From the NCBI GenBank assembly GCA_023333565.1, contig JAJKFH010000553.1, positions 310,001-374,000 on the forward strand: DNA of 64,000 bases, in the 5' to 3' direction. Positions 41,863-55,504 of the stretch are shown here, piece after piece (the stretch's first letter is position 1; every line of letters starts with the position of its first letter). Source of the stretch: Puffinus mauretanicus. Taxonomy: Eukaryota > Chordata > Aves > Procellariiformes > Procellariidae. A model generated the notes under the pieces. The model had not been told where the DNA came from, did not search any database, and saw only the letters and a list, made by a program, of their open reading frames with translations. The position numbers and the translations under genes are program-made.

Positions 41863-44800
41863 TCTATACTAGGAGTCCTGGTCCAGCAGCAATTGCCTAG
41901 AGCCTGAGGCACAAACCAGACAGCCTTCTGCCCAGCAGCAAATAGTTCCCACTCAGCATAAGCAGCAGGCTCACAGAGAGGCATGCTCTGCACATCTACT
42001 CTAAACCTTACAAAAACATGCCCGCAGCCAGCGTGCCTGACACAGACCTCACCACAGTAAGGCTTATTGCTACAAGGCATATCAACTCAGGATTCCCCAT
42101 TTCTAGCCACAAGGTAAATCATCCTTTTCCAACAGACAAAGCAGAGCACCGAGGGTCTCCATGAGCACCCCCCAGCTGCAAGATGGTGGTAACCAGACCC
42201 TCACCTCCCACTCTGACCGAGCCAAGCCCATCCAATGACCTGCATGTCTCCAGAGAAGCCTGGCTCGAGGACTGGGTTAGGCCAAGTCAAACCAAACGCT
42301 GGCTGCGCGCTCCTGAACCAAGCACACGTGCAGATGGGACCCTGCTCCTCCCTGGACCTGTTTGACAGATTGCACTACCCTGAAGGAGCAGCTATACCGA
42401 GCACTGAAGTGTTGAGGCTCCTACCAAGCTTAACAGGACAGGAGAAGTTAACCCTGTAGTTTACAGCATTGTCTGTGAAAAGTTGAAACACACTTGTTAG
42501 AGGCTTTCTGGGGAAACAGTAAGAGTGAAAGCAAGCAAAACCCAACGAAGGTATCATGAAGCCAGAAGGCTATTTTTCCCCTTAATACCTCGGGTTGCCA
42601 CATATCACTCTGATGCCAAGCTCCAGTTAAATAAGCAAGACCTTGACCTCCTCCTAGAACCACATGGCTTTAACCTTTAGCCTTTCTAGTTTAACCCAGG
42701 CCCTTAACCTCTAGCTCCAAAGACCCTCTTGTGGCCCCAAGCACTTCACTTTGTTTTATTAATATTTATTTAAAGTAATCACATGTTTGAAGAGAGGCCA
42801 GAGCTCCGATTCAGTACTGCCAGTCTAAAAAGATGAGCTCTTTCTCAGTTCCCCAGAACAATTTAACCTAAATATTGATGAATGACAATTAACTGGTGCA
42901 TTTAATACTCCATAGAGTAAGATGGACTTGGAAAGCAAACACTTTGAGTGCTATTCACTTCATTTCAGGAGAAGCAGTTACAATGACAACAGGAATTTTG
43001 GGGAAGGCTTGCCAAAACCACCATCAGGAAAGCTCACACAACCGACTTCAAACAGCCTACAAAGACAGTCTGCTCCCTGAGCAAGCATTTCTTGAGCTCC
43101 AAGAAGCCCTGATAACTCCCTTCTGACCTGCTCAGATGACAGGATTTGATTAAGATAAACACACACACAAACACAGCAACAGCAGAAAAACACGGGTTCA
43201 TAAGCAGCTCATACATGTATTACCCTTGACTCAGAACTGGAGGCTGAGTAAAAAGTACAAAGTGCAAGAAATACCCATACATTTTTGCTTTATTTTGAAC
43301 ATGTTGCCTAGAGCCCTGGCATGACATATCCAGATTTTTGTCTTTCCCTGGGGTATTTGTCCCAGAATACCAGTCTTTAAAAGGGCTGATTTTTGTATCA
43401 ACAGTTCTTAGAAGCCACAATGGCAATTTTTTTTTCTTCAAAAGAATGTATTGTAAACCACCTAAAAATAAGCCTGGAAAAACTCAGAGGGGAAAGCAAC
43501 GTCAGCTTCTGGCAGCTTTATTACAGCACTCTTTGTACTGTGTGGCCTCCATTGTTCCTAGCTGGGTCACCAGGGGATGGAGGAAACCTACTTTACAGGC
43601 CAAGACCTCCTGTAGTCACTGAGCAGCTCAGAGACATTCAGTTATAAAGCAACAAAGGGAAACAGTGACACATTTCACCTGGAAACCAAGACGACCTATC
43701 CTTAGTGGCTACTTTTCCACAGCAACCCTAACCTCTGAAATCAAGTCATCTACATACACAAGGGCATCCTATTTTCACTAAACAGAGAGCAGTGGCTATT
43801 GGTATCTGACTGTAGGTTTCCAGGAACCACCTCCTAGGAAAGACTAGAAGCCACTCAGGGCAGGGCCCCTGCAGCCTGTACAGTGCCCAACAAAGACACG
43901 TTACAAACAGGATACAGAAACACAGCACCATCATCACAGGTTGTGGTTATAGGGAGTCACTGGTGCTGTGGAGCCACTATCATTTTCGCCAAGCACAGCC
44001 ACATCTCACGCAGCACGTGGTCTACACACACTCAGAAGAAATAAGGCTCCCTGCAGCCAGAGGCACAGCTCTCACTGTCCTGCCAACACACCAGCCCTCA
44101 ATCCTGTCAGGCAGTAAGCTGCTTCAATCAGCAGAGCATGTTTCTGTGCCTTTGGAGCCCTCAGCCACGCTTCAGCTGCACTCCCCACCCCTCCTCCAGC
44201 CAGCCAGAGCGCTTCCGCCTCCAAACATACCTCCACCCCACAGTCAAACCCCCCTCACTCCTCCAGTCTTACCTCCAGCTATCCACAAACTCATACAGCA
44301 TGCAGCCACCACGTGCTCTACCTGCATCCAACTCAACCACGGAGAAACTTCTTGAGTGCTCTCAGTGCCACCCAGGTGGTGGCAATCAGGGCTTGTTAGC
44401 AGCAGCCGGCATGGCACAGGTGCTCCAGAAGCACGGAAGGAAGGCTGAAGGCTGTGCTGCCCACCTGCCCTGAGGGGGAGGGTGCCACACTTTGGAGGCT
44501 GTGCATGGCCTGGCAGCTGCACACCTGTAATAATTTACATGCCCTAGTGGTGGTCTTGGTGCAAAAGCCACCGGGGTGAGGCTGACATGATCTAAACATC
44601 AGTTTTAGCAAGCATAAAGAGCTCTGGGAAGAAACAATGTAGCACACATAAAAAGCTCTTTCTTATTACCAAATGCCCTAGTCTGTGGAGAGCATCCCTC
44701 AGAGTGTGACGCTGGCATCTACGGTTTGGTGCATAAAATAGAAAAACGTCAGGATGTTGCCCTCACAGGCACTGTTCCTATGCAAAGGCTTTCCCATAAC

Positions 44801-47486
44801 CAGCAAGGACCCCAGGATCTGGGTCATGCTGGGTTTTACACAATAGCACAGAACACATTCCTCTAGCTCTCTAGGAACATAGCATTTTTTCTGGAGTAAA
44901 GACAGCATGTGAGGGGTTAATGGGCTAGCACACCAATTCAGGCTGTATCTAAACAAAAAGAAAAATGGCCAAAACATTTCTTAAGAGGAGAGAGAGCTGA
45001 CGGCCAGTAGCACCTGATCTCCTGCTGCCAACAGGCAGTTCAAGCCTGTGTATGGAGCCAGGGTGTACGGATCAGCTCCTGCACTTTGTTTTCAGTAGTG
45101 CCCTTCTCCCTGTTTTTGAAGTAGGTCTCAGTCACAAGGCAGGCGAGGCTAAAAGGTTTGCTGGGAGGGCTTTGTTCTGTCAGAGGGGATTTTGGAGACA
45201 GTACTACCAAGTCTGCAGTCTCAAAGGATAGAAATTCTCAGCAAAGTAAAATTTTTTTTTAAAAAAACAGAAAATAATACTCCTATTTTACAACAAAAGA
45301 AAGCATCCAAAACCTCAACACCAGCTCTGAGTGGTTTTAAAAATATAACTGGGAACAATCCGACTATTCTAACCAGATTGTGAGGATAAGGCCTTAGTCG
45401 TTGGTGACAAGCTCAGCTCCAGGCACCAAGGGTATTTCCAAGGTCATACAAAAATACCCAACAAGTGAGATAGTGGGTAAATTTAGCAGAGCGTCACATA
45501 TTCCCCACTGCTGCATGGCACTTTGATCTGGCTTAGCTACACATTTCTGAGGGCTTCCCTGGAAAAGGTCCACCAACCCCCCCATTTATTCACAAAGCAA
45601 GGTGAATGTTAGACAAAGGCAGGGAGAACCACGTGCTTTGCTGTACTGGCTCTGAAACGACACAGTTCTGTGGGCCTGCAGCTGAGGACTTAAAGGATGA
45701 ACTTGTCAGTTCCCATCAGAGAGAAACCACTGCTAGCTGAAGGGCAAATCGCTTTCTGGGGATGTCTGCAGTACCCAGTGCTGAATGGCTCACTTGGGAA
45801 TTATCCTGTAACTCCAACTTTTCACGGGTGTGCAGGCGATACCTTTAGCTTGCTGTACAACTATTCCCTCTCTGCAGTGGTCTAAAAGCATTGACCTGCC
45901 TGCACAGGACTTGCTGGAGTCAATATAGTCATGCCTGAAAGACTGTTCCTTAGAGAACACAGACAGGAACAAAGCACCAGGTGGAACAGAGAAGATCAAC
46001 CCAAAAGGATAAGCCTCATAAAACAGTTTTTTCAGCTCTGGAAAGCAAGTTCCCAGCCTGCTCTGTCCATAGGCAGAGAGAAGCTTAAAATTTCTTGGCC
46101 TTGATTAATTTCATTTTAAAATGCTTTTTGTAAGAAATGTGCACTCCCATCACACAGTCTGCTTTAACAGCAGATCCTTCACCAGGCACTTGCTCTGTGA
46201 ATGACATCACTACCCAATAGCAGAGACAACTACATGTAGACAAGGCAGCCTCTAAAATAAACATGCCTGGTTTCCCTTTCCATGCTGAATGACTTGTATC
46301 TGTTATACCTTCCAGGAAACAAATCAGTTAGTAGCTATTAAGAATATTCATCTAAATCAAGTGATCATAGCAACTTAAATACACTCTTTAGAGGCAGAAC
46401 AAAAGCTCAAGTCCTCAGCAGTGGAGCTCTACCTCCACTGAAATCAGGCAAAAGTTCTAATTTCACTTCAATGTTCAAGGATTTCAAGCTTTGTCTTTAG
46501 GGAAGTGCAGACTTTGGAAGTGGTGCTGTTTTGAGAGCAGTTGCCATTTTGTCCCATTCCCAGAAAGGAAGGAGCATAAAAACATTTTGTCTTTACTGTT
46601 GCTCAGTAAACCAAAGGCAAGAACAAGAGAACTGAAGCAAAATGAGCACAGGAGTGTTCGCAGCTTTCACTAAGTAAGGTGGCTGTCACAGAGACCGGTG
46701 AAGAGTCCCATAGCAGGGATTCAGGTAAACATTTCCCTTCGCACACACAGTAGGTTGTGGGATGCAAGGGCAGTTTTCTGAGGCGCCTTTCATACAAAAC
46801 CAAGAGCTTCCATAAAAAATCTGAAATTCCACCAAAATCAAAGCACTTGAACTGAGCAGAAATCTGGCCTACCACAGCTTAAGTGCAGTGCTGTCATGTC
46901 CATAGTTATGAACAGAAGGCAGCTTTCCAAGCCCTGCCACCACTACTCCTTTGCAGGGACCTCAGACATGGCTCCTCCCTGCCCCCACAATTAGTCTCCT
47001 TCCTGCTCTTTTGCTGCCTTTTCTGTTTATGCAATGCTGCTTGCATGAGGGGCTGTCTTTTCATTGACATTACTTTCTCGTTCAAAGTGTTTCAAAGCAG
47101 GTAGAAATCCTAGTGGAGATAGAGCTGCTGTCCCTTCTACATGTGGAAGCAGGTCAAGTTAAACACATAGGTGAGAGGTTTACATCAGCCTGCTGGTGTG
47201 TGCAAAACCTGTAGAGACCTTTTCCAGGCTAGGACTTTCCCAAATAGTTTTCCCTGAGAAAATGTAAGACTTGAGCATCTGCCCAACAAGACTTCCTCAT
47301 GTTTCCATAATAATAATAAAATAATGAGCTTTTACATTTCTCTCACCAAGCATGTCTTGGGACCCCCTTAGAGATACATCTAAAGGAGGATGCACTGGGG
47401 CAAACAGAAAACCTTCAGGGAGCTCTGGGTCTGGCCTATTGTTAACAGGGCACCATGAAAATCACATTTTGGCTGGTTCAGTCTGG

Positions 47487-47890
47487 TCATAGAATCATAG
47501 AATCATTAAGGTTGGAAAAGACCTCTAAGATCATTGAGTCCAACCGTCAACCCAACACCACCATGCCCACTAAACCATGTCCCTAAGAGCCTCATCTGCA
47601 CGTCTTTTAAATACTTCCAGGGATGGTGACTCTACCACTTCCCTGGGCAGCCTGTTCCAAGGCCTGACCACTCTTTCAGTAAAGAAATTTTTCCTAATGT
47701 CCAGTCTAAACCTCCCTCGGCGCAACTTGAGGCCATTTCCTCTCGTCCTATCGCTGTTACTTGGGAGAAGAGACCAACACCCACCTCGCTACAACCTCCC
47801 TTCAGGTAGTTGTAGAGCGCAATGAGGTCTCCCCTCAGCCTCCTCTTCTCCAGACTGAACAACCCCAGTTCCCTCAGCTGCTCCTTATGC
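47487..47890 (-). mobile_element. CR1 LINE 3' end, antisense
   Basis: About 400 bp. It starts with CATAGAATCATAGAATCATT, the complement of the ATTCTATG tail. It continues AAGGTTGGAAAAGACCTCTA, then CCTGGGCAGCCTGTTCCAAG, and ends in the ORF2 end CTCCAGACTGAACAACCCCA. Little decay; same subfamily as 51766-51994 and 55505-57089. Confidence 0.95.
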
Positions 47891-49284
47891 CATTAGATTC
47901 CCCAGGAATGAGCTCATGGTTTCTTGTAAACTCATGCATCAACGTTTAAATCAAACTTTGGCAGCTGCTTTGCAAGGGAAGGGGGAAAACACACAAGTCG
48001 TACGCTCTCCCTTGCTTGCTTGCCTAACCCTTCAGAATGTAATTTTTTTACTACAAAAAGCTGAACTTTTACAAGCCAAGAGAACACCTGATGGGGCTCA
48101 GCAACACATTTTCTGTGATACTTTGTAGATTGTGAGTACTGAACATATCAGCATTTACTTAAAACAGGGAGTCCGTTTGCTCAGCCTTTCTCCTTGGTTA
48201 TTTTCCTGATCAAAAAGGATGCTGTTTGATACTACTTGTTGCTACAGTAAAACAACAACAAAACTACAACAACAATAACACAACCATAATATCTGCTGAA
48301 CTCAGGAGCTGGACCCAAGCCAAATGCATTATTATAAAGGGCTCTAAAAAAGCTTTACAGGTGGTCTTTGGCAGCCCAGCTGTTCAAGAAATATGTTTCT
48401 TGTAGGGAGAAGTTGTTCTGTCCCCGGAGACCCTGTGCTGAAATCCAAGTCATGTTTGCAATTGCAAGGAGGTGAAAGCCAGTTTTCTCCAACCTGTCTA
48501 GTAGTACAGGCTTTCCCGTTTCCCCACTATAGGAGTGTTGGAGTTGAAGCCTTCACCTGATGAACTTCCCATCTGGGGATGTCACAGTTTTAGGACCTGA
48601 TGTCTGACAACACAGCATTGTACCAGCAAATTACAGCTGGCAAGGGGACATAGCTGCAGCAGCCTGTGGCCCAGCAGCTCTGCTGCAATGTTACTGCTGC
48701 ATGTTTATGCCGTACGAGCACTCAGCTGCCCCACCAAAGCCTCTCTGCTCTGCCAGGTGCTGCGCCAAAAAAGCGTTACAGGGGTGTCCTTACTGAACAG
48801 GCACAGCAGCTCAGTTTTCCTGCAGCTCCTGTCCCTTCAGAAGGTGTGGTGCTCTGTCATTCACAAATCATTGATGCTGGCACACACACAAATACATGTG
48901 TCTTCCTTATAATTTTTTGCATCTATGAAATAGATTGAAGCATCTAGGCTTGTCTCCTTCCAAAAAGACTTTAGAGGTGCCAACTTCTAGAGACAACCAG
49001 CAATATGAAAACATGGATAAAACTGGAGCCTTATATGGGAACCCAGCAGCCCAAAGAAAGAAGGGAGCAGCATTCCGGAGCAGCAGGGAATCTTTCCTGT
49101 AGTCCTGCTTCCTTAACTATAGCAACCACCTAAATACAGTCCGTCTTCCCCCGGTGGTACTTAACCATCTGCAGACAGTAAGTCATCTCCCATGCAAGCA
49201 CTGTTCAATCCCCTTGCTGTCACTCTTTTGTAAGGCAGGATGTTGCATTCAACAGGACATAGCATGGCTTCACCCAAGAAAGCT

Positions 49285-49400
49285 CCAGGCTGGGACTCAG
49301 GAGACATGCACTTAATTTCTCAACTTTGCCACTATGCTTGCTGGAGGCCGTGGCATTTTGTGGCTCAACTTGCCTCCCAAAGACAGTAACAACCGCTCTT
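49285..49400 (+). mobile_element. MIR-like SINE fragment
   Basis: GCTGGGACTCAGGAGACATG, then TCTCAACTTTGCCACTATGC, resembles the MIR/CORE-SINE 'gactcaggagacctgggttc...ctctgccacttac' segment. Diverged. Confidence 0.4.
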
Positions 49401-50537
49401 CACATTGCTTTCCTGACCTGTTCTCCCCTCTGGATTAGGCAATTACCTACTTCTTTTATCAGTAAGAAGTTTTTAAGTATCTGCGGGAACCTGACTGCTA
49501 AAGGAAGCACCTAACTGAAAGCTGCTAATCTGCAGGTCTCCTGTGCTGTATCTCATACAAAGTGCACTATTGGCCAAGATCCCAGAGGTAGGAGATGCCA
49601 GGGGCTCTCAATAGGTACATGCCAGCATTCAGAGGCACATAGCATACACACAAGGCCCCATTCCATTTACTGTAGTTTGGCCCCATCTGAACTGTATTTT
49701 CCTGCTGATGTTGAAGTACCCTCCAGCCAGCATGCTGGAAACCACCTTTGAGAAGGAGCTAGTGTTAGAAACTGAAACTCTCCGGTTTCTAGCCAACATT
49801 GCAAAGAGCTTTGCAAATACAAACAAATCCTATATTTCAATCTTCCTTGCAAAGAAAGCATTTGCTCCATTTGGCATGGTTTGTCACCAATTTTGTCAGC
49901 AATAGGATTGGTAACATGATCTTGAGGCTTAAAGACACAGGTTTAACTGCAAAACCCATCCTTCCTGTCACGTGAAATGAGCAATATAACAGAGTTAGAA
50001 GATCCTGAGCTCTTCCCTCCACCTAGAGGTAAGAGAACAAGCAACCTGAATTCACACAGCCTGAATAAAGCACCCATCACATTAAATATTTTCTGCATTT
50101 CCTAACCAGATTCTTTCTGATCTCCTCTACCCATCACTCCACCTTTACTGTCTTGTTTCACTTTTGAAGACACCATGTTTCATTTAGGACCAGGTTTGAC
50201 ATGTTATTCGGAGCACATAGCATCTACTTTCATGCGTATGTCCTAGATACTATGAGCAAAGAGGCTCTAAGATAACCTTATGTGTCCACACTGCCCTGTT
50301 TTGGGGTCATCCTGCCTTTCTGTTTGGGAAGACACCTAGTGTACTTACAGAAAGAAACCATCATGAAAGCTATGCACTTCCCAGCAAGCTAACTAGGCTC
50401 CAGCTGCTGAGATCACACATTGAGACCAATGGTGGTCTGGGCAGGGTTTTATTCCCTAGACACCGCTGTAATTAAACAGAGAAGCTCCCCAAGAATATCA
50501 GTCAAGTCCTACAGAATTATATAGCAACCTTTGTCAT

Positions 50538-50584
50538 CTATAATTAAATATTAATAAATATTATAATAGAGATTTTAATTATAG
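50538..50584. repeat. AT-rich inverted repeat
   Basis: The left arm CTATAATTAAA (50538-50548) and the right arm TTTAATTATAG (50574-50584) are perfect reverse complements around a 25-bp AT-rich loop. It could extrude as a hairpin, and it carries several TAAT/ATTA homeodomain cores. Confidence 0.7.
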
Positions 50585-51192
50585 CATCTATACATACTTA
50601 AATCGACTATTATTTATATCTACTCATAATTGCTCATTAATCACACATCAAGTCAACCTAGAATCACCTGAAAAATTCCACTCAAGCTTTGTAAATCATC
50701 ATCGGTCAAAGGAATGTAACCATTCAAAAGTCTGCCTTCAAGAAAAACGTGCCACAGCGTTTCTTAAGTTATTACCTAACACTATACATCTGTAAGAGCT
50801 GGAGAATCCATTTCCCTCCAGCCAAACTAACCTGCCCCACGTTGTTAGGGAAGCTGGAGGGAAGCAGGCATTGGAGGCTGATTTTCTAGCCTGTGAAACT
50901 TCTCCCAGTGCTGTGGTATGCAAGCTCTCTGGAATAAAGCAGTCAAACCAACAGAAGTTGTGCAAGAGGAGAACTGTATACTCCACAGCTGCACGAACAA
51001 TGCCTATTTCAGTTGGCCCCACAGCTGCTGCAAATGGTCCTCATCGTGTTGTTAAAACTCAGTCTAATTGGGGCTTTAATACTCTGATAGGTTTAGGGAA
51101 ACATATTCCCAGTCGCACTACTGAAAGACAAAACCATGACAACCCGTCTTTGGGGCTGGATGAGTTTTAATCCCCTCCCTCCCCTGCAAGGG

Positions 51193-51200
51193 TATAAATA
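51193..51200 (+). promoter_or_regulatory. TATA box of a candidate + strand promoter
   Basis: TATAAATA preceded by GCAAGGG and the Sp/KLF-like CCCCTCCCTCCCCTGC (51173-51188). Transcription would be expected to start about 51222-51226. The flank contains SOX-like AACAATG, CAGCTG and TAATTG words at about 50990-51080. The promoter is inferred from motifs only. Confidence 0.4.
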
Positions 51201-51223
51201 GAACCTGAAAAGGTTCCATGATT

Positions 51224-51322
51224 TGCCACAGAGTTTCTAGGACTCTCTTCAAGGCTTCCTAGGATTTATCCTCCCCAGTCTCCAGCCTTTGTGGCTTGTA
51301 CTTTTGACTTCATCAGCGAGGG
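51224..51322 (+). other. Candidate noncoding first exon
   Basis: It runs from the predicted start site to a strong splice donor GCGAGGG|GTAAGA (GT at 51323). The one ATG nearby (51218) opens a frame that stops after 14 codons. If real, it is a 5' UTR exon of a gene extending to the right. No joining exon was identified. Confidence 0.3.
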
Positions 51323-51765
51323 GTAAGAATTTATAAAACTGTGATTTTGAATAAACTTCTTAAAATAGTTAAAAGTGCGAAGGACAGAAGGGAAGAACAG
51401 AAGTCAACCAAACTAAAATTGTATGAATTGAGCAAATAATTACCAACAAGAGAGATGAATCCAGCCAGTACCAAAAGGTGCCAGCAAGTGAACACCTTTT
51501 TTACAAATGATTCCTACTTTCACAGTTCTCAGGCAGGGCCATCCCAGAACTGTTAGCCCCATACAGACACAGAACTAAAGCAGAGTTGTCCTGAGCTCAT
51601 TCTCTGAGGACAGAGACTGCAGTTGGGGACAGAGAATGAGACTGGCCAAAGGACAAGGAGCCATGCTGGTTAGCACAACAACACTGGACAGGTTTTTTTT
51701 GACTTTATGGCATAGGGGAGTTTGGAGGACAGAATGAGAGGTGACTGATGCACTGAAGTGCATCA

Positions 51766-51994
51766 TTTAGATTGGACATTAGGAAAAAATTATTTACTGA
51801 AAGAGTGGTCAGGCCTTGGAACAGGCTGCCCAGGGAAGTGGTAGAGTCACCATCCCTGGAAGTATTTAAAAGACGTGTAGATGAGGCGCTTAGGGACATG
51901 GTTTAGTGGGCATGGTGGTGTTGAGTTGATGGTTGGACTCAATGATCTTAGAGGTCTTTTCCAACCTTAATGATTCTATGATTCTATGATTCTA
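51766..51994 (+). mobile_element. CR1 LINE 3' end, sense
   Basis: About 230 bp, from TTTAGATTGGACATTAGG to the tail (ATTCTATG)n at 51972-51994. It is nearly identical in order and wording to the end of the long copy at 55505-57089. Strongly 5' truncated. Confidence 0.95.
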
Positions 51995-54900
51995 AGTGAC
52001 TTTGTAGAGGACTTTCTAGGGAGTCCATTGGAGCTGCAATGATCAGGGAGGAAGAAACGTCTCAGGTCAGGCTTTCATACTCAATCACAAGGAAAAATGC
52101 CATTGCCACTGTACATCCAGACAGATGGGAGGTGATGGTGTGGACTTACACTTACAACCAGTATCATAGGAGGAAAGTTGTATCTTAAGCTCTAGACCTG
52201 AGTGAGTTTAGTGCGTTTAATCACAAGCCAGGGGCTTGTATCTAGCCACCAACACAAACACAATGCACACCAGTGAGATACAGTTTCGAGCACTGTCCAG
52301 GGCAGGCTCTTCCTCTCTCACTAAAACTTTTTCCAGTCTTGTCTACCTGGAATTTTAAACAAAAATAAACTAGTGCAAATCACCCTTCAAACCAATGTGG
52401 AACTCTCCTGCACACAAGAGCTTTACATCGTCTTCATCAAGCTAACTAACCCAGTGGTTATAAATCTCAGGAGAGACAAGCACTTGGAAACAGGCTCACT
52501 CAGTGAGGAGTTGCAAAGCATGAGGGACCTGTGGGGGGTATTTTTTTCAGCTTCAGCTCTGAGGGCATAAAGATAGATTTCACTTGGCTAAGTTGCAGAA
52601 TGCAATTAAGGACCATGCTGCCTTCACTTACTAGTGGAGGAGAAAAGTTTCTTACTGGAGCCAAATAACTTTGACGAACTAAATAATTTGCACAGTGAAG
52701 ATTCTTGTTAGTGAACCAGAAAGGCAACAGCAAGTGCACTGAAAGGCAGGGCAGCAAATGCAATCCCTCTCTTAAAAAAATGCTTGCGGATTATAGGAAA
52801 TTGCAGTAATAAGGAAATTAAGTGTCACAATATTGAAAATAAAGAGAGAGGACTGCTAGACCAAGGACTTGCAGTGACAAAGCTCCAACTAATGTTACAT
52901 ACAAGCTATATCCAAGTGGTGCACACACAAAAAATCCATTAAGACAGGACTTTGGCCAAGGTTGTCTATCAGGACTCCCAAAAAAAGCTATTGCTAGAGA
53001 GCATCCTTGTTACCTTTACACTGCAAGTAAGTAATGCAAGTGTGGACTGTCATCACCAGAGCCCAACTTAGCATGGTTACAGTACACATGCAAAGGACTT
53101 GATGGCATAGAAAAACACAGCCAGAACTGATCCCTCCAGTGCATGCGCTGAGCTGGCTATTCCAGAACTGTCCTAACCACTCTGTCTCAGCGAACTACAG
53201 GTGCAACACTTTGCTAACTTGATAATATCATGTTTTCAGTATGGGAGCTGGCTTACATGCCAACTGCCAGAAACATGGTATCACTGCACTGATCTGTTCA
53301 GACATGTTAAAAGGAGTTTTTCTTAATTTAGGGCATTTCTGCTCCCTTTCTATACCAGGAAGACTCATGGTTATCTGAAAGTCCGAAGACTCCTTCCCTT
53401 TCTGTAGGAGAGCAAACAGCTTTAATAAATGTCATTTAAAAACACGGGTGCTCTGGGGTTTTGAAGAAGAATGCCCCAGTATCCTGCCAAGAACAGGTCA
53501 GTATGGGAGAATTATGGATCTGTGACACAGAGCTTTAGACTGAGATTTATCACCATATGCAAGTTGTACATCCTTTCAGTGCCATGTATCCTTCCATCTA
53601 GCAAATACAAAATCACACTAAGACTACAGATCAAAACCATGCTATAATTCTTAGGGCGAGGGGGAATTGAAAGAGGAGTGCCAGCTTATTTTCTATCAGT
53701 CTAAGGTGGAACTATCTTCACAACTCTTGCCTTGGCTGAACTGAACTCAGCAAAAGGTCAGAGGGACAAGCCACCCACACTCCAGCATCACTGTACTGAA
53801 GGACGGAAGAGACAGGGCTTTCCTGATGCGCCTGACACAGGCTGACCCCTCACTTTCACCAGGGTAATAGTATCTCACTTTTTATTATGTGTTCAGTCAT
53901 CGTTTCAGGGTGCTGCCTTGGAGGTGCAGGGGGACACTAGGGCTGCAGCCCCAGGATGCAGTGATACAGCACAAAAAGGCAGACAGGAAACTGGGGAGGT
54001 GGCAATTGCCAAAGCCAGAGCTGGGATGCCTTTGTCCTGATAACAGACAAGGCAAATAAACTCCACTGAAGTCAACAGGAGTTTTCTCATGGGTTTTAGT
54101 GGAAGTAAGATTTCACCTTGGGATTGAATAAATGATCGTGTGGCTTTCTCTTCCCAAACTCCAGCCTTTCCTGAAGCAGATGGGCTGAAACACACTCCAC
54201 ACTCAGAACAGAAAATGAAAACATGACCTGGCAATCATTGGAAGGCTCCCACAACCTTGTCTTTTATGAACGCCCACATGTCATCGCTACACAAACAAGA
54301 GCTGCCAGTGTGGGAGACTTTGGGACAACATTCCAGCAAGACAGGAGAAACAAATACCAAAACAAGAGAGCAACAGCATTTTAACAGCTTGCCTGGAAGA
54401 CTAAATATTGACTGGTTAACTGGAAAAAGCCAGCTCATCCTCCTTTTTGGTGAGGGCAGTTCTGGCACAGAGGAGGAGCCCTCACAAGTTAGCAAGCACA
54501 CTGGGCTTACAAAACACTACAAGGAAGTTTCTCAGCAAGTATTTCTGGAAGGTGGTACTGGATGGCTGATCTGCACAATGGCTCTGCTGATGAACAAAGG
54601 AATCCCAGAGCCCGTCTGCAGCCTCTAGAGAGTAAGCTAAAAACATACAAGGAATTCACATGACACTAGGGGTAAGCAGGGTTGGGCTCTCTGCACACCT
54701 CCCTGTCCCAGCTGAGGAGGATGTTAGAACAGATTGCCAGAAACAGGAAGTGCTCCAGCAGAGCAGGAAACTAAACCCAGCTCCTCTTGGGGAGATGCTG
54801 GACACTGCTCTGTCCTCTTTTGTCAAGGAGTCCTTTCAAGAGGTTGAACAACTCAGCTTTTGCCTGCACCAGCTTTCCTTAGCAGTATTTGCTGTCCAAG

Positions 54901-55504
54901 CACGATCAGCATTTCAGTCAGCTGATGGAGAGCTGGCCAAAGCTATTTAGGGCATGAAGACCAAACACAAAAGCACATCAACAATTTTCATCACCTCACT
55001 GTTAGGTACAAAGTCCACAGAAATGCATCTGTGAACTCACCAGTAAAAAACGCTAAAATTCACAGTCCTTCTCATGCACAGTCCTTTACTACTGTAATTG
55101 GAGCGCCCTACATGGTGACTGCCAGACAGCCGAAGTAAAAAGATGGCTTTTGGGGGTTGTAATACAGTTCTAGGGTCATCTGACTCTCATAGACATCACA
55201 GCCACTCTCACAACGAAAGCTCAGACACACACACACACACTGCTATTCCTGTAAATCATTAATGCAGTAGGCATGTTAGACCATAACTGACATTTAAGAG
55301 GCAGTCCCATTAACCCTGAGACTGTGGGTGAGCACCCTGTAATCTTTTCTTTCCCTGTGTTCAGGAGAAAATACCTCCCTGCCTGAATACCATGGAATAT
55401 ATGCTATTGCCAAAATTCCAAGGAGTTTTTATGATGTCAAAAAAAAAGGAAAGGTCCTACAGTTAGCAGTTCTGTCTTGTTCTCCACATTCTCACAAAAT
55501 GTAG
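51995..55504. other. Gene-free stretch
   Basis: No recognisable exons. An (AC)8 microsatellite lies at 55225-55240. The + ORFs at 54257-54628 (123 codons) and 54660-54950 (96 codons) have no recognisable domain. A conserved-looking word (CCACTGAAGTCAACAGGAG, then GGTTTTAGTGGAAGTAAGAT) near 54063-54112 resembles an old amniote interspersed repeat. Confidence 0.55.
55225..55240 (+). repeat. (AC)8 microsatellite
   Basis: Eight perfect AC units. Confidence 0.95.

Larger units (their letters stand above)
39298..47486. other. Gene-free stretch
   Basis: No exon chain recognised on either strand. Contents noted: a CRE (40262-40269), a SINE-like fragment (about 41000-41045) and an A/C-rich low-complexity tract (41758-41862). 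Long ORFs at 40455-41024 (189 codons, +) and 41613-42080 (155 codons, -) have no protein-like pattern; the second is driven by the A/C tract. Confidence 0.6.
47891..51192. other. Gene-free stretch
   Basis: No exons recognised. It includes a (CAA)n-like run near 48248-48285, a MIR-like fragment (about 49285-49400) and an AT-rich inverted repeat (50538-50584). Homeobox-, E-box- and GATA-like words cluster at about 50990-51085, ahead of a TATA promoter candidate. Confidence 0.6.

Noticed and set aside
41613..42080. 155-codon minus ORF with apparent membrane segment
   Set aside because: The hydrophobic stretch is the complement of an A/C low-complexity tract (41758-41862).
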